From positions 372,001 to 436,000 of the forward strand of contig CAKUMB010000001.1 in the NCBI GenBank assembly GCA_934667475.1: a DNA stretch of 64,000 nt, written 5' to 3'. The position numbers and the translations under genes were made by a program. The notes below the pieces were generated by a model. It ran no database searches. It saw nothing but the letters and a program-made list of their open reading frames with translations, and was not told the origin of the DNA. Shown here piece after piece: positions 26,936 through 34,961 of this stretch. Source of the DNA: an uncultured Muribaculaceae bacterium. Its GTDB lineage: Bacteria; Bacteroidota; Bacteroidia; Bacteroidales; Muribaculaceae. Every line of letters begins with the position of its first letter. Positions within the stretch are counted from its first letter, which is position 1.

Positions 26936-26979
26936 GCTACGAAGAATTTTTGGCAATATTGCCACTTTTTCTTCGTAGC
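26936..26979. repeat. Palindrome copy A, downstream of the DUF4143 ATPase gene
   Basis: A 44-bp symmetric element with arms GCTACGAAGAA and TTCTTCGTAGC (11 bp). A 4-nt unpaired bulge on each side follows, then the 14-bp core TGGCAATATTGCCA. It lies 13 nt past the ATPase stop. It shares 33 identical bases with copy B and a 34-bp direct repeat (26931-26964) with copy C. No T-tract follows on minus, so it does not look like a plain terminator. Confidence 0.9.
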
Positions 26980-26992
26980 GAGAGGCAAGCGC

Positions 26993-28249
26993 TTATCTGT
27001 CAAGACTGTGCGGATCCATCAAAAAGTCGATAAGTCCCATCGTGAGGATGCCGTTGTCATCGCGCCACGGCTTAATGTTGCTGTTCACAACTATCATCTT
27101 TTTAAACGAGTCGTCAATACGCAGCAGCGATCCCATTTCCTGTGCTCGCTTTTCTTCGTCGGGCATGGCAAGGGCCGACTGGATGTAATAGCGATGGTTG
27201 CCTTCATTCACTACAAAGTCGACCTCTAATTGCTTGCGCTGCCATTTGCCAGTGCTGTTGACATAGCGTTGTTCCACTATGCCCACATCTACTTTGCAGC
27301 CGCGGCGGCGAAGCTCATTGTAAATCACATTTTCCATAATGTGCGATTCTTCTTGCTGGCGCAGGTCGAGTATTGCATTGCGCAGTCCCAAGTCGCAAAA
27401 ATAATATTTTGCGAGGCGGCCAATATACTTTTTCCCTTTCACGTCAAATCTCTCGGCCTTCTCGATTATAAAAGCGTCTTGCATGTAACCAAGGTAGCGG
27501 TCGATGGTTGTTGAACTTATGGCTATCTTTTTCACACTCTTAAATGTGTTTGACAGTTTTGAGGGGTTGGTGGGTGCGCCAATGCTTGAGGCCACTATGT
27601 TTGCCAGATCTCTGAACTCTGTTTTGTTTTTTATGCGGTTACGCTCTATTATGTCAATAGCATAAACGCTTTCAAACAGGTTCTTTAGGTAATCAAGTTT
27701 CTTTTTCTCCGTTTCAAGCGACAGCACGTGTGGCAGTCCGCCATAGGTGCAGTAGTCTCCCCATGCTTCGGCAGGAGTTTGGCCTGTGCCCTCACAGAAT
27801 TCTGCCAGAGAGAGCGGGTACAATCTGATTTCGTCACCGCGCCCGCGGAATTCTGTGATTATGTCACTCGACAGGAATTTTGAATTGCTGCCCGTGACGT
27901 AGACGTCGGCATTGTCGATGCGCAGAAGGCTGTTAAGTACTTCTTCAAATTGTGGCACCATCTGTACCTCATCGAGCAGAATGTAGTGCAGTTTGTCGTC
28001 GGTCATAAGGGCTTTTATGCGCCTGTATAGGGCTAGTGGCTCACGCAGTTCAGCGTTTTCTATGTCGTCGAGGGCAATGGAGATTATGTGTTTGTTGTCG
28101 ACACCCTCGCCGGCAAGGTGCTGTCTGAATAGCTTGAACAGTAAATACGATTTTCCGCAGCGCCTGATGCCTGTAATAATCTTTATCAAGCCATTTTGCT
28201 TGCCGTCTATTAGCTGCTGTAGGTAGAATTGTCGTTTGATTTGCATCAC
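26993..28249 (-). CDS. AAA family ATPase with DUF4143 C-terminal domain
   Basis: 418 residues. The P-loop GIRRCGKS is at residues 27-34, Walker B ILLDEV at about 90-95 and a VYVTGSNSKFLSS sensor-like strand near 117. This matches the AAA_14 ATPase type. The C-terminal part (DVGIVEQRYVNSTGKWQRKQLEVDFVV, then YYIQSALAMPDEEKRAQEMG) is the DUF4143 domain, which has a restriction-endonuclease-like fold by family knowledge. The start may be ATG 28249 or the next codon. The function is not established; these genes are common and patchily distributed in gut Bacteroidetes. The gene is AT-richer than the his operon and is bounded by three copies of one palindrome. Confidence 0.88.
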   Translation of the reverse strand: MMQIKRQFYLQQLIDGKQNGLIKIITGIRRCGKSYLLFKLFRQHLAGEGVDNKHIISIALDDIENAELREPLALYRRIKALMTDDKLHYILLDEVQMVPQFEEVLNSLLRIDNADVYVTGSNSKFLSSDIITEFRGRGDEIRLYPLSLAEFCEGTGQTPAEAWGDYCTYGGLPHVLSLETEKKKLDYLKNLFESVYAIDIIERNRIKNKTEFRDLANIVASSIGAPTNPSKLSNTFKSVKKIAISSTTIDRYLGYMQDAFIIEKAERFDVKGKKYIGRLAKYYFCDLGLRNAILDLRQQEESHIMENVIYNELRRRGCKVDVGIVEQRYVNSTGKWQRKQLEVDFVVNEGNHRYYIQSALAMPDEEKRAQEMGSLLRIDDSFKKMIVVNSNIKPWRDDNGILTMGLIDFLMDPHSLDR

Positions 28250-28260
28250 CTTTTAGCTCG

Positions 28261-28304
28261 TTTGCGAAGAATTTTTGGCAATATTGCCACTTTTTCTACG
28301 CAAA
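28261..28304. repeat. Palindrome copy B in the DUF4143 gene 5' leader
   Basis: Same 44-bp layout as copy A, with outer arms TTTGCG and CGCAAA instead of GCTACG/CGTAGC, so the symmetry is kept with different bases. The core TGGCAATATTGCCA is identical. It begins 12 nt upstream of the ATPase start codon. Its upstream arm overlaps the -7 box TATCTTTG (28308 to 28301 on minus). Confidence 0.9.
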
Positions 28305-28308
28305 GATA
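28301..28308 (-). promoter_or_regulatory. -7 box of the DUF4143 ATPase gene, overlapping palindrome copy B
   Basis: The minus strand reads TATCTTTG. Its last four bases are the first four of the palindrome arm, so a factor on, or extrusion of, the palindrome would block the promoter. The -33 box is weak (TCGG 20-21 nt upstream). Confidence 0.5.
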
Positions 28309-28336
28309 GCGCAAATGGTCGACTATAGGCCGACTG

Positions 28337-28378
28337 CTACGAAGAATTTTTGGCAATATTGCCAAAAATTCTTCGTAG
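28337..28378. repeat. Palindrome copy C, a perfect 42-bp inverted repeat
   Basis: The half site CTACGAAGAATTTTTGGCAA plus one T is followed immediately by its exact reverse complement, with no loop. It lies just upstream of the ATPase promoter region and 19 nt before the NlpC gene terminator. Its left part repeats copy A exactly 1400 bp away. Confidence 0.95.
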
Positions 28379-28397
28379 GTGGGGTAGTGGGGTGCAG

Positions 28398-28425
28398 AAA
28401 AAGGCTGCGCCTAACTGGCGCAGCC
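28398..28425 (-). terminator. Terminator of the NlpC/P60 gene
   Basis: The perfect arms GGCTGCGCC (28403-28411) and GGCGCAGCC (28417-28425) surround a five-base loop and are followed on minus by TTTTTC. The stop codon is about 30 nt upstream. Confidence 0.9.
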
Positions 28426-28454
28426 CCTTTATTTCAGTTGCTGGGATTGTTTTA

Positions 28455-28991
28455 TTATTCAACTACTCGGCAAGCGCCCATGTAGCGCGCGTTGTAGTAA
28501 CTTTCGTTTGAGTGGCTTTCGCGAATGCCTGTGCTGGCGGCATGAATGAATTTGAAGCTGCGGCCCTCCACCTCGGTAACGATGCCCACATGGCCTATGC
28601 GGCTGCCGCGCGCGCGGCCATTGAAGAACACCAGGTCGCCCGGACGCAGCTCATTGCGGTCCACGCGGCGGCCATTGTTGATTTGGCCGCCCGACGAGCG
28701 GTCGAGGTTATAGCCGAATTTCTTGAACACGTAGCTTGTGAATCCAGAGCAGTCGAAGCCGCTGGGGCTCGACGAACCGCGGCGGTAGGGCACGCCCTGG
28801 AACTGGAATGCGTAGTCGAGGATGGCCTTGATGTGGTCGCGGGTGGTGTTGTGGATGCCTGCGTGTGCAATTTGCTCCTTCACGCTTTCGCCCACGCTGT
28901 GGTGGCGAAACTGGGCATGCCCGGTGACAAAGCTGAAGGCAAATGCAATCAGAAAAAATATTTTTGTGAACTGCTTATTTTTTAATTTCAT
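28455..28991 (-). CDS. Secreted NlpC/P60 (C40) peptidase
   Basis: 178 residues with a signal peptide (KIFFLIAFAFSFVTGHAQ). The catalytic triad is visible: Cys81 in GFDCSGFTSYVFKKFG, His134 in RIGHVGIVTE and His150 in FKFIHAAS. RPGDLVFFNG is the usual preceding strand. By family it cleaves cell-wall peptides (gamma-D-Glu to diamino acid bonds) in the periplasm or outside. Short single-domain enzymes of this type occur widely in Bacteroidetes. It is monocistronic with its own promoter and terminator. Confidence 0.92.
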   Translation of the reverse strand: MKLKNKQFTKIFFLIAFAFSFVTGHAQFRHHSVGESVKEQIAHAGIHNTTRDHIKAILDYAFQFQGVPYRRGSSSPSGFDCSGFTSYVFKKFGYNLDRSSGGQINNGRRVDRNELRPGDLVFFNGRARGSRIGHVGIVTEVEGRSFKFIHAASTGIRESHSNESYYNARYMGACRVVE

Positions 28992-29049
28992 CGTTGTCTG
29001 TCTTTTTTGTTTTTTAGCCTCGCTGCAAGGTCGGCAGCGCTTGGTGGCT

Positions 29050-29084
29050 GGTGGAAAAGAGGTCTTAAAACGCCACCTCTTTTT
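29050..29084. repeat. Hairpin in the NlpC gene 5' leader
   Basis: AAAAGAGGT and ACCTCTTTT pair perfectly around an 11-nt loop, followed by T on plus. It lies in the roughly 100-nt leader between the promoter and the start codon. It could stabilise the mRNA or end plus-strand transcription. Confidence 0.5.
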
Positions 29085-29095
29085 TCGTTTCTACG

Positions 29096-29126
29096 CAAAG
29101 TTACTAAAAACGAGCACCTTAACCAA
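29096..29126 (-). promoter_or_regulatory. Promoter of the NlpC/P60 gene
   Basis: On minus, TTG, 20-nt spacer and TAACTTTG (29103 to 29096). Fits the Bacteroidetes consensus. Confidence 0.65.
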
Positions 29127-29701
29127 GCGAAGAAAACACTTGTAAACATTTGCCGCTAGTGCGTCCAGCCGACGGCTTAGGCGTCATAATAAACTAAAAC
29201 TTTGCCAGTTAGGGCCGATGCCTAAAGCATAACTTAAACCACTTGAAAGTGAAAATAATAACACATTTTAACAAAGTTATGATTCTGTAAATACTTGTTT
29301 TTAATGCAAAGTGCTGATTTATTGCACAAATTATAAGTCAAAGTGCAACGTTGGATTTAGATAATATGCAAATATTCGTTTAAAGTTTTAGTTCTGCACT
29401 GCGCCTGTGGGCATAAAACCGGCACTTCCTGACGCTGTAGGTGAAAATGTGAAGCCGATTGGTGATTTTTGTGTATTCAGTATGTTCCGCAGTGCCTAAT
29501 TGTAAAAAAAGAATTGTCTTTAATTTTACTTTTATGTTTTCATCGGGTCATATAGTTGCGACGCCCTCTAAAATGAGCCCGGTAAATGATGGCAACACAA
29601 ATCGATAAACAAGTAAAGTTAATTTAATTACGATGATGGAGAAAGCAATGTTTGCTGCAACGATGGCATTGATAGGAACGGATAGCAACGTGATATTGAT
29701 A
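29127..29701. other. AT-rich stretch without a supported gene
   Basis: About 575 nt, clearly more AT-rich than most of the window. Open frames here are short and lack recognisable motifs. It leads into the broken esterase gene. No RNA gene, repeat or convincing promoter was seen. Confidence 0.5.
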
Positions 29702-30592
29702 ATGAAAAAAAGAATATTATTATTTCTCGCCTTACTGAGCTTTCTCGGTTGTGGCGAGACTTTCGCGCAGGAGATAACATTCTCCAAAGAAACAATTTTC
29801 AGATGGAAGCATAACTTTGCCATATAGAAAGGCAAATATTCCGGGCCTCGATGACAAAGCCTCGCTGGTTATATATCTGCATGGCGGTTCGAGTAAGGGA
29901 AATGACAATGAGACGCAGATGCAGGAGCCTGGCATTGGCGACATCAGCGCGTGGCTGTGCAACAACAATCGTAAGGCTGTCATGCTTGTCCCGCAATGTC
30001 CCACTGATAAGTCCTGGCTTGGAACCACACAAGATGCTGTCGTAAGACTATTGCAGTCGTATATTGACAGAGGAGTTGTAGACGAGAACAAAGTTTACAT
30101 CTTGGGCGGTTCGATGGGTGGAACGGGTACGTGGAACATGCTTTCCAATCATTCAAACTTCTTTGCCGCAGCAATGCCGGTTGCAGGAAACCCGACGGGA
30201 TTGAATGCCGAAACCGTCTCAAAGACCCTGTTACTTACAGTGATGGGCGCTGCTGACAATATCATGAAAATCTCCAATGTCACAGCCTTTTTGGCGGAGA
30301 TGGACAAATATAAAGCCGAGTATAAACTAAATATAGAAGAGGGGTGGACGCATGAGGATGTATGCAAGAAGAGCTACACCAATGACCGGTTAAGCTGGTT
30401 GTTTGAGCATGTCAAGGGGCAAAATGCAGAAATCGCCGCTATTAATCTGATGATGCTACGGTGGTTGGCACTGTTTGGTTCTCCGTGAATGGACAGAGAT
30501 TGTCATCTGAACCCAAGCAAAAGGGGGTGTATATCAAGATATTGGTTTATGATAATGGCATGGTTTCACCTAATAAGTGCTGCATACGATAA
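29702..30592 (+). pseudogene. Secreted alpha/beta-hydrolase esterase with type IX-like tail, broken by two frameshifts
   Basis: Three pieces in two frames read as one protein. Piece 1 from ATG 29702 is a signal peptide plus QEITFSKETI. Piece 2 (about 29799-30446) continues SDGSITLPYRKANIPG, then the oxyanion LVIYLHGGS, the nucleophile GGSMGGTGTWN, Asp in MGAADN and His in GWTHED. Piece 3 (about 30449-30592) reads DDATVVGTVWFSVNGQ, then KQKGVYIKI, and ends CCIR, which looks like a type A type IX sorting tail. The first break fits one extra T in TTTT at 29796-29799, and the second fits one missing base near 30447. The shifts cancel. A real pseudogene or a sequencing error are both possible. AT-rich, so probably acquired. 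Confidence 0.75.
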
Positions 30593-31458
30593 GAAAATTG
30601 TTAGACGTGTTCCATATATTAGTGCCCGCATGAGCACAAAAAAGTAAGTGCCGGAATGCATCTCGCATTCCGGCACTTTGATTTTTTTCTGAAGTTGGCA
30701 CTGCTGTGTGCTGTTTGTTTAGCTTTGTGTCTCCAAGAGCTTTTGCGCCGTTGCGCCATCTTGTGTGTCGCAGTCGCAAAAGCACTTAGTGCTTTTCTCA
30801 TTTCAAAGCCATCGCTTGGCAGGGCACGACATCAGAAAAAACGAAACGATGTGTGCATTTTGCTCATGATAGCGGCCGTGCTTTTGTGCAAATGTGTTGC
30901 CGGCCGCCGATGTTCACTGTTGCTTTCTGTGTGCCTCTCGCAGGCATTAGAGTAAAGCCCCACTGGCAGGGGCCTATGCTTGAGTGCAGGCTTCAGCAGC
31001 CTGCAAAATGTAACGAATCCAATATGTCACTATAATCATAATGTCACAATTTAATCATACTATTTTTTCATTATTGCCATTGCAAACTAATGGTAAAACG
31101 ATGTTCAAAGGTCGCTTCGTATTACCGCCGCCGACCACGTGTGGCCACGTGCGGTTCAGATTTCTGAAGGCAAAGTTACAGGCTTGATTTTTTGCGTGCA
31201 AATTTATGCTTTGGCAATTAAAATCAATGCGTAAAATCGAAGTGTCAATCGGTATTAGCACCATCATAAATATACGGCATGGTGGACTAAAACTCTGGTT
31301 TTCTGGAGATTGGAAGTGCGCAAAATCGCTGTTCACAGTCGTACCGGCACTGAGCGTTTTTTATGGCTTTTGTTGAATTTTATAGAAAACGCCACCTGCG
31401 TTTGTTGACAGTATAATTGCGCTTTTCTGGCCAATGAGCCGCAGCGCCAAGAATCGCA
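30593..31458. other. Gene-free spacer between the broken esterase and queA
   Basis: Contains the terminator listed at 30646-30688 and a perfect short hairpin TGCAGGCT/AGCCTGCA (about 30988-31008). No open frame here has a recognisable motif; a 99-codon frame at 30656 starts inside the terminator and is rejected. Confidence 0.5.
30646..30688 (+). terminator. Strong terminator downstream of the broken esterase
   Basis: Perfect 14-bp arms AAGTGCCGGAATGC (30646-30659) and GCATTCCGGCACTT (30665-30678), a five-base loop, then TGATTTTTTT. Confidence 0.9.
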
Positions 31459-31459
31459 T

Positions 31460-31490
31460 TTTGAAAGGTTTGGCATATTGAGTAACTTTG
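31460..31490 (+). promoter_or_regulatory. queA promoter
   Basis: TTTG (31460-31463), 19-nt spacer, TAACTTTG (31483-31490), 29 nt before the start codon. Confidence 0.7.
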
Positions 31491-31519
31491 CATAATAAAA
31501 CACAATACATTACTGAACA

Positions 31520-32752
31520 ATGAGCAAAATTGATGAGGTGCGCGCTCTGCGCATCAGCGATTACGACTATCCGCTGCCTGATGAGCGCATCGCCAAGCAC
31601 CCGCTTGCCGAGCGCGACCAGTGCAAACTGCTTTGCTGGCGCGATGGCGGCATAAACGAGCATAAATTTGTCGAAATTCCCGGCTTGCTGCCCGAGCATG
31701 CAATGCTGGTGTATAACAACACACGCGTCATCAACGCGCGCCTGCGTTTCCGCAAGCCTGGCGGCGGCGCGCTCATCGAGATATTCTGCCTCGAGCCCGT
31801 GCTGCCGCGCGACTACGAGCAGATATTCCAGTCCACGGGCGCATGCACATGGCTGTGCCTGGTGGGCAACAGCAAGCGCTGGAAGCAGGGGCCGCTAAGC
31901 CAGCTGGTGAGGGTCGACGGCCAGGAGGTGACCTTGCAGGCCGAGCGCGGCGAACGCCGCGGCAACGCGTTTGAAATCCACTTCAGCTGGAACGGCAGTG
32001 GCGTGACCTTTGCCTCGCTGCTCGATGCCATTGGCGAGATACCCATTCCGCCATACCTTAACCGCGGCACTGAAGACAGCGACACCACCGACTACCAGAC
32101 CGTTTACAGCCACATCGACGGCAGCGTGGCTGCCCCCACGGCCGGACTGCACTTCACCGACGCGGTGCTGGCCGAGTGCGACCGCCGCGGCATCGAGCGC
32201 CGCGAGCTCACGCTGCACGTGGGTGCTGGCACATTCCAGCCCGTGAAGAGTGAGGAGATAGGCGGCCACGACATGCACACCGAGTTCATTTCGGTCAAGC
32301 GCAGCCTGCTTGCCGAGCTCGTCAAGGCCGAGCGCCCTGTGATAGCTGTGGGCACCACATCGGTGCGCACGCTCGAAAGCCTCTACTACATAGGACAAAT
32401 TCTTGAGGACAACCCCGACGCCGACGAGAGCCAGCTGCTGGTGACCCAGTGGATGCCCTACACCACGCCCTGTGCCATAAGCACGGCCAAGGCGCTGCAA
32501 AACATCATCGACTACCTCGACCGCCATCATGCCGACAGCTATCTGGGCAGCACCCAAGTGATGATAGCTCCCGGATTCCAATACCGCATAGTGCAGGGCA
32601 TGGTCACCAACTTCCATCAGCCGCAGTCCACACTGCTGCTGCTGGTGAGCGCATTTGTGGGCAACGACAACTGGCGCACCATCTACGACTACGCCCTGGC
32701 CCACGGGTTCCGATTCCTCAGCTACGGCGATGCCTGCTTGCTGCTGCACTGA
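31520..32752 (+). CDS. queA: S-adenosylmethionine:tRNA ribosyltransferase-isomerase
   Basis: 410 residues. It moves the ribosyl part of S-adenosylmethionine to the 7-aminomethyl-7-deazaguanine in tRNA to give epoxyqueuosine. Family stretches are visible: DYDYPLPDERIAKHPLAERD near the start, VYNNTRVINARLRF, VYSHIDGSVAAPTAGLHF, LTLHVGAGTFQPVK, HTEFISVK and AIGTTSVRTLESL-like VGTTSVRTLESLY. The C-terminus (FHQPQSTLLLLVSAFVG, then ALAHGFRFLSYGDACLLL) is also typical. It is longer than the enterobacterial enzyme (356 residues), as seen in some Bacteroidetes. Monocistronic; a shared terminator follows. Confidence 0.93.
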   Translation: MSKIDEVRALRISDYDYPLPDERIAKHPLAERDQCKLLCWRDGGINEHKFVEIPGLLPEHAMLVYNNTRVINARLRFRKPGGGALIEIFCLEPVLPRDYEQIFQSTGACTWLCLVGNSKRWKQGPLSQLVRVDGQEVTLQAERGERRGNAFEIHFSWNGSGVTFASLLDAIGEIPIPPYLNRGTEDSDTTDYQTVYSHIDGSVAAPTAGLHFTDAVLAECDRRGIERRELTLHVGAGTFQPVKSEEIGGHDMHTEFISVKRSLLAELVKAERPVIAVGTTSVRTLESLYYIGQILEDNPDADESQLLVTQWMPYTTPCAISTAKALQNIIDYLDRHHADSYLGSTQVMIAPGFQYRIVQGMVTNFHQPQSTLLLLVSAFVGNDNWRTIYDYALAHGFRFLSYGDACLLLH

Positions 32753-32773
32753 GCAGCGTTAATAATAGAACGC

Positions 32774-32819
32774 AAAAAAACGCATCCGGTTGCGGCTTAG
32801 GCCGCGTCCAGATGCGTTT
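32774..32819. terminator. Terminator between convergent queA and rnc
   Basis: AAACGCATC (32778-32786) and GATGCGTTT (32811-32819) pair around an inner TGCGGC/GCCGCG helix. On minus the stem is followed by a run of T (32780 to 32774), so it serves the acpP-fabF-rnc transcript best and queA less strongly. Confidence 0.8.
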
Positions 32820-32839
32820 GCTTATTAATCGTGTTTGTG

Positions 32840-33643
32840 TCAGGGCCGTGAAGCGTTGCTGCTGTCGGCACTTGGGTCGGCTGCCGTCTCCAGCACCTTC
32901 TGCTTGAACAGCTGGTCGGTGCGCAGACGCTCAAACGCCTTTTTCGAGGCGGCCTGGTGCGACTCCTTCTTGCTGTAGCCGGTGGCATCGCTGGCATAGA
33001 TGCCGCCCAGAAAGATGCCCGTCTTAAACACGGGGTTGTTGTCGCTGTCGTTGTAGGTGTCGAGCAGGGCAAACTCAATGGTCACGCGGTATTTTTGAGT
33101 CCACTCAATCAGGCGCGACTTGTAGTTCTGCTCGGTCTTCACCAGATCGTTGAGGTCGAAGTTGCCTCCAATTATGCGCTCCTCTATAAACCGCTTGCAG
33201 CGGTGGTATCCGCGGTCGAGATACACGGCCCCCACAAGCGCCTCCACAGCGTTGCCGCTTATGTAGGAGTTGTGCGACACCGAGTGGGCCGAGGCCCTCA
33301 CGTGGGTCTCGATGCGGAATTTGCGCCCTATGCGGTTCAGACTCTCGCGCTGCACTATTTTGGCGCGGGTCGAGGTCAGAAAACCCTCGTGCTTGTTGGG
33401 GTACTTGGCATACAGGTAGGCCCCTACCACAGCATCGAGAATGGCGTCGCCCAAGAACTCAAGCCTTTCGTTGTTGGCCCAGTGGCCTCCGCTGTCCTTC
33501 ACGGGCATGGAGCGGTGCACCAGGGCAAGCTTGTAGTATTCTATGTGGCGTGGATAAAAGCCTGTGATGCCGTGGATAAAAACATAAAGCTCCTTATCCT
33601 TAGAGGTAAGGAGCTTTACAACCGATATGATATTGTTAAGCAC
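32840..33643 (-). CDS. rnc: Ribonuclease III
   Basis: 267 residues; cuts double-stranded RNA in rRNA and mRNA maturation. The family signature NNERLEFLGDAILDAVVGAYLY and the second acidic site GNAVEALVGAVYLDRGY are intact, with Asp/Glu metal ligands. The C-terminal double-stranded-RNA-binding domain follows (GYSKKESHQAASKKAFERL). The N-terminus (MLNNIISVVKLLTSKDKELYVF) resembles other Bacteroidetes RNase III, supporting the start. It is the last gene of acpP-fabF-rnc. A perfect 12-bp hairpin lies within its first 20 codons. Confidence 0.95.
   Translation of the reverse strand: MLNNIISVVKLLTSKDKELYVFIHGITGFYPRHIEYYKLALVHRSMPVKDSGGHWANNERLEFLGDAILDAVVGAYLYAKYPNKHEGFLTSTRAKIVQRESLNRIGRKFRIETHVRASAHSVSHNSYISGNAVEALVGAVYLDRGYHRCKRFIEERIIGGNFDLNDLVKTEQNYKSRLIEWTQKYRVTIEFALLDTYNDSDNNPVFKTGIFLGGIYASDATGYSKKESHQAASKKAFERLRTDQLFKQKVLETAADPSADSSNASRP
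33585..33618 (-). repeat. Perfect 12-bp hairpin inside the 5' end of rnc
   Basis: TAAAGCTCCTTA (33585-33596) and TAAGGAGCTTTA (33607-33618) are exact complements with a 10-nt loop. In the mRNA it spans about codons 9-20 of rnc. RNase III of some bacteria controls its own message by cutting a 5' stem-loop, so this may be a self-regulation site. This is a suggestion from position only. Confidence 0.6.
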
Positions 33644-33667
33644 CGAAGTGTGGATACTTTAGTGTTT

Positions 33668-34933
33668 TTAACCCTTATATTTCTTAACAATAATGCTTGC
33701 GTTGTGACCTCCGAAACCAAACGTGTTGCTCAGTGCGTAGTTCACCTCGCGCTTTTGCGCTTTGCCGAATGTGAAGTTCAAGTTATAGTCAATCTCCTCG
33801 TCCTTGTCTTCCGGATCGTGGTTGATTGTGGGCGGGATGATGTCCTCTTGGCACGACTTCACGCAGAACAGGGCTTCCATTGCGCCGGTGGCACCCAGCA
33901 TGTGGCCGGTCATCGACTTGGTGGAGCTGATGTTCATATCGTAGGCGTGCTTGCCAAACACCTCGGTCACTGCCTTCACCTCCGAACGGTCGCCCACAGG
34001 AGTGGATGTGCCGTGCAGGTTGGCATAGTCAATGTCGTCGGGTGTGATGCCGGCGTCCTCAATGGCGCGCTCCATCACCAGCTTGGCTCCGAGGCCTTCG
34101 GGGTGGCTGGCTGTGATGTGGTAAGCATCGGCCGACATGCCTCCGCCCACTACTTCGCCATAGATTTTGGCTCCGCGTGCCAGTGCGTGCTCGAGTTCCT
34201 CAAACACGAGGCACACACCGCCCTCGCCAATCACGAAGCCGTCGCGCGAGGCGCTGAACGGACGTGATGCGGTTTCGGGGTTGTCGTTGCGGGTCGAGAG
34301 GGCGTGCATCGAGTTGAAGCCGCCCACGCCTGCGGGGTAAACCGAAGCTTCCGATCCGCCGGTGACTATGGCGCAAGCCTTGCCCAGGCGTATGTAGTTG
34401 AATGCGTCAATCATCGCGTTGGTCGATGTGGCGCATGCCGATACCACGCCGAAGTTGGGGCCGCGGAAACCATATTTAATCGAGATCTGGCCTGCTGCAA
34501 TGTCGGCAATCATCATGGGAATGAAGAATGGGCTGTATTTGGGGCCCATCTCCTCGTGAAGCGCATAGTAGCCGGCCTCCTGCTCAAAGGTGTGCAGGCC
34601 ACCGATACCCGATGCAAAAATCACGCCCACTTCATTGCGGTCAATCTTCTCGTCGAGCAGATTGGCGTCGTTGATGGCCTGGTTGGCTGCTGCCACGGCA
34701 TACTGGGTGTAAAGGTCCATGCGTTTGAACTCCTTACGGTCCATTCCGTGCTCAGCAGGGTTGAATCCCTTCACCTCGCAGGCAAATTGCGTCTTGAACT
34801 TAGAGGCGTCGAAATGGGTAATGGGCGCTGCGCCGCTCACTCCGTTCAATGCGTTGTTCCAGGTCGACTCCACGTCAAGACCCAGCGGGGTGATGGCTCC
34901 AAGGCCTGTTACCACAACTCTCTTTAATTCCAT
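33668..34933 (-). CDS. fabF: Beta-ketoacyl-ACP synthase II
   Basis: 421 residues from ATG 34933 (MELKRVVVTGLGAITPLGLD). A longer in-frame start is not needed. It condenses malonyl-ACP with acyl-ACP in fatty-acid elongation. The catalytic Cys is in VVSACATSTNAMIDAF, and the two His are in NLHGTSTPVGD and KSMTGHMLGATGA. The FGFGGHNAS ending is typical. It is coupled to acpP (28-nt gap) and rnc (24-nt gap) as in other Bacteroidetes. Confidence 0.97.
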   Translation of the reverse strand: MELKRVVVTGLGAITPLGLDVESTWNNALNGVSGAAPITHFDASKFKTQFACEVKGFNPAEHGMDRKEFKRMDLYTQYAVAAANQAINDANLLDEKIDRNEVGVIFASGIGGLHTFEQEAGYYALHEEMGPKYSPFFIPMMIADIAAGQISIKYGFRGPNFGVVSACATSTNAMIDAFNYIRLGKACAIVTGGSEASVYPAGVGGFNSMHALSTRNDNPETASRPFSASRDGFVIGEGGVCLVFEELEHALARGAKIYGEVVGGGMSADAYHITASHPEGLGAKLVMERAIEDAGITPDDIDYANLHGTSTPVGDRSEVKAVTEVFGKHAYDMNISSTKSMTGHMLGATGAMEALFCVKSCQEDIIPPTINHDPEDKDEEIDYNLNFTFGKAQKREVNYALSNTFGFGGHNASIIVKKYKG

Positions 34934-34961
34934 ATTTTGCTTATACGGGAAATTAGAAAGA

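Noticed and set aside
26936..26979. Palindrome copy A as a simple terminator of the ATPase gene
   Set aside because: No T-tract on either strand after the stem, and the same element also lies upstream of the gene.
29127..29701. Possible RNA gene in the AT-rich spacer
   Set aside because: I found no tRNA cloverleaf, strong stem-loop series or promoter to support one.
30656..30955. 99-codon plus-strand frame downstream of the broken esterase
   Set aside because: Starts inside a strong intrinsic terminator and is a hydrophobic Cys/Leu-rich translation of non-coding sequence.
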